Assembly (NCBI GenBank): GCA_046052275.1
Contig: JBJOMQ010000128.1
Span: 1 to 11,192 of the forward strand
DNA: 11,192 bases
From: UBA668 sp046052275
Lineage (GTDB): Bacteria; Actinomycetota; Acidimicrobiia; Acidimicrobiales; Ilumatobacteraceae
Direction of reading: 5' to 3'
Within the stretch, counting starts at the first letter, position 1, and every line of letters starts with the position of its first letter. The position numbers and the translations under genes are program-made. This document shows, one piece after another, positions 6,440 to 11,192 of this stretch. The notes below the pieces were generated by a model, which made no database searches, was not told the origin of the DNA, and worked only from the letters and a program-made list of their open reading frames with translations.

Positions 6440-6445
6440 TACGAT
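6440..6445 (+). promoter_or_regulatory. Candidate -10 box for the PqqD-like gene, probably leaderless
   Basis: TACGAT fits TAnnnT and is followed by 6 nt (GACAGC) and then the GTG at 6452. There is no Shine-Dalgarno site. This mirrors the arrangement at 5153-5167 and 8322-8335. It implies a separate start of transcription inside the 61-bp gap after the nucleotidyltransferase. Confidence 0.45.
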
Positions 6446-6451
6446 GACAGC

Positions 6452-7156
6452 GTGCGAGTGCGTCTCGTCCACCGCCAGCATCACGTCACCGCCGACGGCG
6501 ACGTCCTCGTGTGCGACACCGATCGCGCCGTGGTGCACACCGTGCGCGGCGCCCACGCTGCGTCGATGCGCCAGGTCATCGATCACGCAGCTCCCGAGCT
6601 CGACCTGCCCGACGACATCATCACGCTCGACCTCGTCACCGCCGGCCTGCTGGCACGCTGCGCCCCCGACACCGACCACGACGGCCGCCCCCTCGAGGCA
6701 CGTCACTCAGCGCACGCGACTGATGCACCGCACACGTCACCTGCCGTCGACCGACGCCGGTTTCTCGGCCTCAGCGCCACCGCCGCCGCCGGCATCACCA
6801 CCCTCGCCCTCCCCACCGCCGCCCACGCTGCCAGTCAAGAGTTACCTCCAAGCCCACCAGCGACTACAACCACGGTCGCACTCCCAGCGGAGCCAAGCGG
6901 TGGACCATCCGTCACTCGCAGAACGTCAACTCGCAACATCCGCGTCACATGGGCGTCGTCCCCAGAGGCATTCACCTACCAGTGGATCGTCTACTCCACC
7001 GACGATGGACTCATCGAGAGGGCAAGCGGCACGGCAAATTCAGGCGCTCTGCCTGTCGTGATCTACACGATGCCTGCGGGCGTGGTGAAGTTCCGGGTTA
7101 CGACAACCTCAAATACGAGCCCTGCTGCCACGCATACGACGAACTTGACGTTCTAA
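6452..7156 (+). CDS. PqqD-like domain protein with an internal twin-arginine segment and a beta-rich secreted tail
   Basis: The protein has 234 residues from GTG 6452. Residues 1-70 look like a PqqD/RRE-type small domain (a strand HVTADGDVLVCDTDRAVVHTV, then helices), and the position beside an HprK-like kinase and nucleotidyltransferase fits the HPr-rel-A PqqD partner. Residues 100-107 (DRRRFLGL) form a twin-arginine motif, followed by a hydrophobic stretch (about 108-121) and AHA-A (124-127), a signal-peptidase-like site. Next come a Pro/Thr linker (131-143) and about 75 residues with alternating strands (RNIRVTWASS, TYQWIVYSTDDG, GVVKFRVTT) that look Ig or fibronectin-III-like. The tail (6841-7140) is about 60% G+C against ~73% nearby. 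If translated as one chain, it joins a cytoplasmic domain to Tat-type cargo. The stop abuts that of the next gene. The domain calls are inference. Confidence 0.7.
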   Translation: MRVRLVHRQHHVTADGDVLVCDTDRAVVHTVRGAHAASMRQVIDHAAPELDLPDDIITLDLVTAGLLARCAPDTDHDGRPLEARHSAHATDAPHTSPAVDRRRFLGLSATAAAGITTLALPTAAHAASQELPPSPPATTTTVALPAEPSGGPSVTRRTSTRNIRVTWASSPEAFTYQWIVYSTDDGLIERASGTANSGALPVVIYTMPAGVVKFRVTTTSNTSPAATHTTNLTF

Positions 7157-8167
7157 TTACCGCCCGACGCCACCGTTGACGTAGTCGGCTTCGAGGTTCT
7201 GGTTGAACACGCCACCGCACGGCGCGGCATCGCGCTCGTCACGGCTCAGCGCCACCTCGCCACCGCACGGCGCGGCATCGCGCTCGTCACGGCTCAGCGC
7301 CACCTTCGTCGGGTCGTAGCCCGCATCGAAGTACGCCTTCTGCAACTCCGGCGACAGATACCGCACATACGACGCGTAGTGCAGCCCCGTCAGCCCCAGG
7401 TACGGCTTCCATCCCACCACCACGTCGAACCAGATGCCGCGCGCCGAGAAGTCGGTCTGGTTGCCGTTCTCGGTCACCACGTTCACCCAGTCGCTCGGCG
7501 GCGCATAGCCGATCACGTCACCGGCCTTCACGTGATCTCCCTCGCCCACCGTCGGGAACACGTGCTGGTACTGCACCACCCACTGCCCCATCGGTGCCGC
7601 CCGGTACACCGTCAGCTCGACCTCCGAGGCGAAGTTGCCGAGGTACGTGAAGCCCGTGCCCGGCTGCAGGTCGGTGGGCAGCTGGAAGTCCTGTGCCTCG
7701 GTGATCACGCCATCGGCCACGGCATACACCTCGACCTGCCGGCCGCTGCCAAAGGTGTCGCGCAGCAGCACCTGGTGCAGCATGCTGCGATCGGTCTCAG
7801 AAGTGCGCGCCGAGTCGGCCGAACGTCCCGAGAAGTCGCCGCCGGCGCACGATCTGAACCGGCTCATGTCGGCGATCTCGAACACCTCCACCGGGCTCGC
7901 CGTGAACACCGGCGTGAACGACGGCGAGCCGAGGTACGCCTGATACAGCCCGAACGCGCCATAGCCCACCACTGCGCCCACCAGCAGCACCGTCACCATC
8001 CAGTGGCGACGCAGCAGGAACCACCCGGCCCACGCGAGCGCCAGCACGCAGAACGGCAGCCACGCGCGCTCGATGAGCGACGTGCGCGGCACCCACCACA
8101 CCGAGCCCACCGTGCCCGCCAGCACAGCGCCCAGCACGCCGAGGCGAACAGCTCGTCCACGCTCCAC
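7157..8167 (-). CDS. Membrane protein with degenerate M23/LytM-like peptidase domain
   Basis: The protein is 336 residues from the GTG at 8167; an upstream ATG at 8233 would add 22. Three hydrophobic helices (about 7-26, 35-52, 55-76) precede an outside domain. It contains VYAVADGVI (147-155) and VQYQHVFPTVGEGDHVKAGDVIGY (198-221), closely matching the strand-turn pattern of M23 zinc endopeptidases (VyAvadGxV and YxHlxxxxVxxGdxVxxGqxIG). The usual C-terminal HxH (PHLHFEV) is replaced by GIWFDVV (244-250), and the first zinc site is only HQVLLRD (131-137). Zinc hydrolase activity is therefore doubtful and a binding or scaffold role is more likely. A perfect 48-bp tandem duplication encodes two copies of VALSRDERDAAPCGG (289-303 and 305-319). 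I prefer the GTG because it follows AATACT by 6 nt and the 22 upstream residues look non-coding. Confidence 0.75.
   Translation of the reverse strand: MERGRAVRLGVLGAVLAGTVGSVWWVPRTSLIERAWLPFCVLALAWAGWFLLRRHWMVTVLLVGAVVGYGAFGLYQAYLGSPSFTPVFTASPVEVFEIADMSRFRSCAGGDFSGRSADSARTSETDRSMLHQVLLRDTFGSGRQVEVYAVADGVITEAQDFQLPTDLQPGTGFTYLGNFASEVELTVYRAAPMGQWVVQYQHVFPTVGEGDHVKAGDVIGYAPPSDWVNVVTENGNQTDFSARGIWFDVVVGWKPYLGLTGLHYASYVRYLSPELQKAYFDAGYDPTKVALSRDERDAAPCGGEVALSRDERDAAPCGGVFNQNLEADYVNGGVGR
7210..7305 (-). repeat. Perfect in-frame 48-bp tandem duplication
   Basis: Bases 7210-7257 and 7258-7305 are identical by eye, and both copies encode the same 16-residue unit apart from the boundary residue. Identity at all third positions means the duplication is recent or is being homogenised. 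The unit contains one Cys and several charged residues. Confidence 0.95.
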
Positions 8168-8321
8168 GCTGCGAGTATTGCCCACGCCCACCGGCGTCCG
8201 CAGCGACCGTCCCCCATTGCCAGTCCGGCACACGTCGCCACTGCGTCAGAACACCACCATCTCCGTACACCACGGTGCCCGCACGCCTGCACGAAACGAC
8301 GGCACGCGCAGCAATCACGAC

Positions 8322-8327
8322 TAGCCT
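8322..8327 (+). promoter_or_regulatory. Candidate -10 box for the Wzz/BY-kinase-like gene, probably leaderless
   Basis: TAGCCT fits TAnnnT and is followed by 7 nt (CGCTCCG) and then ATG 8335. There is no Shine-Dalgarno site, so the message likely begins at or next to the start codon. The intergenic region 8168-8334 carries promoters for both this gene and the divergent M23-like gene. Confidence 0.45.
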
Positions 8328-8334
8328 CGCTCCG

Positions 8335-9936
8335 ATGAGTTCCGACGACGCGATCCGGCGTCCCTACTGGCAGGTCATCCGGCGCCGTCGCTCGGTCGTG
8401 CTCACCGCCGTCGTCGCCTGCGTCGTCGGCGCGTACCTCCTCTCGTCATCGCAGACGTCGGTCTACGAGGCCAGCGCCGAGGTGCTCGTCCAGCCGCGCA
8501 GCACCGGCAGCGTGTTCAGCGCCGCCGCACCGCTCTCGGCCGACGCAGCCCAGCGGCTCGTCGCCACCGAGGCCGAGATCATCGAGGGCACAACGGTCCG
8601 CACGGCCGTGCAGGCCGACCTGCAACTTCGCGAGCCCCCGCCGCCCGTCGACGCCAGCCCGGTCGAGGGCACCGACATCATCCGCCTCACGGTCCGCAAC
8701 GCCGATCCTGCCAGCGCTGCCGCCGTCGCCGAGGCCTATGCATCGGCATTCATCGAGATGCGGCGCGACCTCGCCGTCGACGAGCTCGAGTCAGCCGTCG
8801 ACAGTCTCGCCGTCACGATCGACGAGCTCGAGTCGCTCATCGGCACACTCGGTCCCGGGAACGAGCTCGATGCCGCCGAGGCCCGCCGCGCGGCGCTCCT
8901 CCAAGCCGCCGAACAGCTGCGCCTCGATGCCGGGCTGCGCACGGGCGGCGCCTCACTCGTCGAAGCGCCCACCATCCCCCTCGACCCGATCGCACCGAAT
9001 CCCGGCAGGGTGGCGATCGTCGCCCTCCTCGTCGGCCTGTTCATCGGCATCGCCGCCGCACTGGCACTCGACACCCTCGACAACATCGTCTACGACACTG
9101 ACGACGTCGCCCGAGTCACCCGGCTGCCCGTGCTGGCCGCCCTTCCCGACGCCGCACCGATCGACCATCGTCCGATCGCCGTCAGCCAGCCGGCGGCACT
9201 GTCGGTCGATGCAGTCCGCACACTCGGCACCGATCTGCAGCTGCTCGCCATCGACCGCGAGATCGCCGTCATCCAAATCGCCGGTGCCGTCGAGGGCGAC
9301 GGCGCGACGTCGGTGGCCAGCAACCTCGCCGTCGTCATGGCACGCGCCGGCCGCCGAGTGGCGCTCGTCGACGCCAACCTGCGCGGCGCAAATATCCACC
9401 AGACCTTCGGCCACGCACCGTCGCCTGGGCTCACCGACATCGTGCTCGGCGCACCGCTCGCCGGGGCGATGCGGTCGGTCGCCACCTCCGAGGGCCTTGC
9501 GCTCGACCTGCTCGTCGCCGGCGGCCGGCCGCCGCATCCCGGCGAGCTGCTGTCGAGCCAGCGGTTCCGCGACATCATCACCGGCCTGCGGTCGTCGTAC
9601 GAGACGGTCATCATCGACACCACCGCCGTGCTGCAGGCCTCTGATGCCCTGGCCCTGGCGCCGCTCGTCGACACCGTCGTGGTCGTCGCCCGGGCGGGAC
9701 GCATCACGCGGCCGCAGCTCGACGGCGCCATCATGCGCCTGCGCTCCGTCAACGCGCCCGTCGACGGCGTCGTGCTCACCCACATGCCCGACACCGGCGA
9801 GGCTCCCGAGCCCGATGATGCACCGCCCAGCACCGAGCCTGCCGTTGCGCCGCCACCCGTCATCACCTTCGACTTCGGCGACAAGCCGCCGCTGGTGCGC
9901 CGCATCCTCATGCGCATCGGCATCGGCCGGCCGTAG
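8335..9936 (+). CDS. Wzz/BY-kinase-type polysaccharide co-polymerase with a defective Walker A motif
   Basis: The protein has 533 residues. The N-terminal Wzz-like part has a first membrane helix (about 20-37), an outside region (38-223) with an amphipathic coiled-coil stretch (about 140-200), a Pro-containing lead-in (PLDPIAPNPGR, 215-225) typical of Wzz, and a second helix (226-245). The C-terminal CpsD/CapB-like ATPase has the P-loop region GAVEGDGATSVASNLA (317-332), Walker A' ALVDANLR (343-350, usually DADLR) and Walker B TVIIDTT (424-430). In active BY-kinases the P-loop reads PGEGKS/TT; here the Lys is Ala (A324). The Tyr-rich C-terminal tail that is normally autophosphorylated is also absent; the tail is Pro/Glu-rich and ends in a basic helix. 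I infer a chain-length regulator with a pseudo-kinase domain. The family controls export or length of surface polysaccharide. Confidence 0.92.
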   Translation: MSSDDAIRRPYWQVIRRRRSVVLTAVVACVVGAYLLSSSQTSVYEASAEVLVQPRSTGSVFSAAAPLSADAAQRLVATEAEIIEGTTVRTAVQADLQLREPPPPVDASPVEGTDIIRLTVRNADPASAAAVAEAYASAFIEMRRDLAVDELESAVDSLAVTIDELESLIGTLGPGNELDAAEARRAALLQAAEQLRLDAGLRTGGASLVEAPTIPLDPIAPNPGRVAIVALLVGLFIGIAAALALDTLDNIVYDTDDVARVTRLPVLAALPDAAPIDHRPIAVSQPAALSVDAVRTLGTDLQLLAIDREIAVIQIAGAVEGDGATSVASNLAVVMARAGRRVALVDANLRGANIHQTFGHAPSPGLTDIVLGAPLAGAMRSVATSEGLALDLLVAGGRPPHPGELLSSQRFRDIITGLRSSYETVIIDTTAVLQASDALALAPLVDTVVVVARAGRITRPQLDGAIMRLRSVNAPVDGVVLTHMPDTGEAPEPDDAPPSTEPAVAPPPVITFDFGDKPPLVRRILMRIGIGRP

Positions 9937-10108
9937 CACCCAGCCGTCACCTCTGCCGGCGGCCGCGATCCACGACCTCGCCGCGGCAACTCACCGCAGC
10001 ACCCCGTCGCAGTAACAAATGTTCTCGGCATCGCCGCAGCACGACGTGTCGCCAGTGGGCACCACACCGCCGCACCGCACGCCGCAGACGAGTACCGTTC
10101 GCAGTGGA
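9937..10108. other. Intergenic region before the LytR_C gene
   Basis: The region spans 172 bp. It contains an unusually AT-rich island around 10013-10023 (TAACAAATGTT) that is out of character for the window, and the TACCGT -10 candidate at 10093. An ATG at 10019 is in frame with the downstream gene but would add 30 unconvincing residues before a clear signal sequence. No terminator is seen. Confidence 0.4.
10093..10098 (+). promoter_or_regulatory. Candidate -10 box for the LytR_C-domain gene
   Basis: TACCGT fits TAnnnT and lies 10 nt before the ATG at 10109, giving a leader of about 0-4 nt. This is consistent with the leaderless pattern of the neighbouring genes. Confidence 0.4.
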
Positions 10109-10669
10109 ATGCGCTTCGCCCGACTCATCACCGCCACGGCCCTCGTCGCTGCGCTCGGTGCTGGCGTCCTGATCGCCGGCAATCCCGACGACCCGCCCGG
10201 CCGCATCGCCACCAGCCGGCTCGTGCCGTCCGACTACGACCCCGCAGTCGACACCGCGGCGGCCACCACCTCCACCACCGTCGCCGCCAGCACCACCGTT
10301 GCCACGAGCACCACCGCAGCAACCACCACCACGTCGTCCACCACCTCCACCACCGTCGTGATGGACGAGCGCAGCACCATCGCCGTCGTCGTGGCCAACG
10401 CCACCGGCGTCGAGTCGGTTGCCGGCGTCTTCCGCGATCGCATCCGCCCGCTCGGCTACACCGAGGTGTACGCCACCGCCGCGAAGCAGGAGGTCGTCGG
10501 CTCGACCATCTACTACCTGCCCGGCTTCGAGGACGAGGCGCTGCGCCTCGCAGCCGAGGTCGACTACACGCCGCAGCAGGTGGTCGGCGTGGCGACGCAG
10601 ACTGACGCCCCGGCGTACTGGCTCAACCGCGAGTTCGAGATCCTCGTCATCATCGGCAAGGCCGAATAG
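10109..10669 (+). CDS. Secreted or membrane-anchored LytR_C-domain protein
   Basis: The protein has 186 residues. It opens with a basic n-region and hydrophobic helix (MRFARLITATALVAALGAG), acting as a signal or anchor. A ~45-residue Thr/Ala spacer (about 50-85), suited to crossing the cell wall layer, leads to a compact alpha/beta domain. That domain starts STIAVVVANATGVESVAG and continues FRDRIRPLGYTEVYA, TIYYLPGFEDEALRLAAEV and FEILVIIGK. The sequence 'V-x-V-x-N-A/G-T/S-G' followed by a helix and 'L...G' is the signature of the LytR C-terminal domain (PF13399). That domain occurs alone or after LCP (LytR-CpsA-Psr) phosphotransferases, which attach polymers to peptidoglycan. No LCP domain is present here. 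Standing beside a Wzz-like gene, it may act in surface polymer attachment. The choice of the ATG rests on the signal sequence. Confidence 0.88.
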   Translation: MRFARLITATALVAALGAGVLIAGNPDDPPGRIATSRLVPSDYDPAVDTAAATTSTTVAASTTVATSTTAATTTTSSTTSTTVVMDERSTIAVVVANATGVESVAGVFRDRIRPLGYTEVYATAAKQEVVGSTIYYLPGFEDEALRLAAEVDYTPQQVVGVATQTDAPAYWLNREFEILVIIGKAE

Positions 10670-10707
10670 CACTCACCTGCACGCAGCATCGCTATGGCGC
10701 GCCGACT

Positions 10708-10723
10708 GCCCCGACCAAGGGGC
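10708..10723. terminator. Weak GC hairpin between convergent genes
   Basis: GCCCC-GACCAA-GGGGC forms a 5-bp stem with a 6-nt loop in the 64-bp gap between two converging stop codons. There is no T-run on either strand. It could serve both genes, but such a short stem may be chance. Confidence 0.25.
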
Positions 10724-10733
10724 CCCACCATCG

Positions 10734-11192
10734 TCAGTCGATGCCGGCACCGACCGCCGCATCGCCCGCAGTTGCAGCGCCCACCGTCGCCTGGCGGCGG
10801 CGCTGCGCCACCAGCACGATCACCGCACCGGTGAGCACCAGTGCGATCGCCGGACGCAGCAGCGACAGTGAGTCAGAACCTGCCGCAGGGATCACTGCAC
10901 CGACGATGAGCGGCAGTCGGTACGACACGCCGTCGATCGTCAGCACCATGTCGAAGGTGCCGGCCGGCAGCGGCGGGAAGTCGACAGCCACCGTGCCGTC
11001 GGCCGCCACGATGAATGGGCCGAGCGTGACGAGTGCCTGGCTGCTGATCGCCGACGTCCCAGTGTCGATGGTGATGTACACCTCGGAGCCCGGCGTGAAG
11101 CAGCAGAAGATCACCGTGAACGCCTCGCCGGGCTCGATGAAGCTCTCGCCGCCTGGATTCGTGGGCCACTCGATCACCACGTCGTCGGGCGG
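10734..11192 (-). CDS. Surface protein, C-terminal part, with LPxTG-like sorting signal (5' end outside window)
   Basis: The frame is open from the right edge to the stop at 10734, giving 152 residues. The visible domain follows a pattern I recall from actinobacterial wall proteins: 'NPGGESFIEPGEAFTV...FTPGSEVYITI...ADGTVAVDFPPLPAGTFDMVLTIDG', that is, a single Ig-like/IPT-like beta sandwich. It is followed by IPAAGSDS, a hydrophobic helix (LRPAIALVLTGAVIVLV) and AQRRRQ, then ~18 more residues. Helix plus basic tail after an [L/I]PxxG motif is the architecture of a sortase signal, but Thr of LPxTG is Ala here, and the tail after RRR is longer than usual. It may be a sortase substrate with an altered signal or simply a membrane-anchored protein. 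A Cys pair (FCCF) is unusual for a secreted actinobacterial domain. GTG 11180 lies in frame, but the ORF continues upstream. Confidence 0.75.
   Translation of the reverse strand, partial: PPDDVVIEWPTNPGGESFIEPGEAFTVIFCCFTPGSEVYITIDTGTSAISSQALVTLGPFIVAADGTVAVDFPPLPAGTFDMVLTIDGVSYRLPLIVGAVIPAAGSDSLSLLRPAIALVLTGAVIVLVAQRRRQATVGAATAGDAAVGAGID

Noticed and set aside
6017..6451. Upstream extension of the PqqD-like ORF to the ATG at 6017
   Set aside because: It overlaps the nucleotidyltransferase in another frame and translates to Arg/Pro/Ser shadow. The GTG at 6452 follows a TACGAT -10 at leaderless spacing.
7210..7305. CRISPR-like array
   Set aside because: Only two copies with no spacer between them, and the repeat is in frame within a coding sequence, so it is a tandem duplication.
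7379..8338. 319-codon plus-strand ORF opposite the M23-like gene
   Set aside because: It is His/Arg/Gln-rich shadow. The minus strand shows membrane helices and M23 motifs.
8738..10015. 425-codon plus-strand ORF overlapping the Wzz/BY-kinase gene
   Set aside because: It is Ser/Pro/Arg/Cys shadow in the +1 frame of a gene with clear domains.

Overview
This is a high-GC window (mostly about 70-73% G+C by hand count) that reads like an aquatic actinobacterium, most likely an Acidimicrobiia/Ilumatobacter-type lineage. The case for this rests on codon use, TAnnnT -10 boxes placed 6-10 nt before start codons (leaderless transcripts), Thr-rich wall-spanning linkers, a heliorhodopsin, a LytR_C-domain protein and an LPxTG-like surface protein. 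The lineage is an inference, because there is no rRNA or tRNA in the window.

Layout. (1) 1-329: the C-terminal tail of what looks like a phage major capsid protein, then a 73-codon chimeric ORF whose last ~60 residues match the C-terminus of an LpqC/PHB-depolymerase-type esterase. Composition jumps inside this ORF, so it marks an old prophage edge, a recombination scar or an assembly join. (2) 510-2378 (-): a 622-aa zinc-ribbon / Ala-rich coiled-coil / single-TM / Thr-linker protein with a small extracytoplasmic domain. (3) 2379-2776: a gene-poor stretch holding a 33-bp-period direct repeat. (4) 2777-3193 (-) and 3373-4161 (+): a universal stress protein and a complete heliorhodopsin, divergent from a shared 179-bp promoter region with two perfect inverted repeats.

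(5) 4182-7156: a three-gene set with an HPr-kinase-like P-loop protein (-), a family-5-type nucleotidyltransferase (+) and a PqqD-like protein carrying an internal twin-arginine segment and a lower-GC beta-rich tail (+). This resembles the 'HPr-rel-A' genome context (HprK-related kinase, PqqD-like protein and nucleotidyltransferase), whose function is not established. (6) 7157-8167 (-): a membrane protein with a degenerate M23/LytM-like domain and a perfect 48-bp in-frame tandem duplication near its C-terminus. (7) 8335-9936 (+): a Wzz/BY-kinase-type polysaccharide co-polymerase whose Walker A lysine is replaced by alanine. (8) 10109-10669 (+): a secreted or anchored LytR_C-domain protein. (9) 10734-11192 (-): the C-terminal part of a surface protein with a degenerate sorting signal (IPAAG, then a TM segment and an RRR tail); its 5' end is outside the window.

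Taken together, regions 5-9 look like a cell-surface/exopolysaccharide neighbourhood with several apparently catalytically degenerate proteins. The heliorhodopsin-usp pair is a separate light/stress unit. The items most worth following up are the divergent heliorhodopsin-usp unit, the PqqD-Tat fusion next to the HprK-like and nucleotidyltransferase genes, the pseudo-kinase-like Wzz protein, the 48-bp duplication and the phage/esterase junction.
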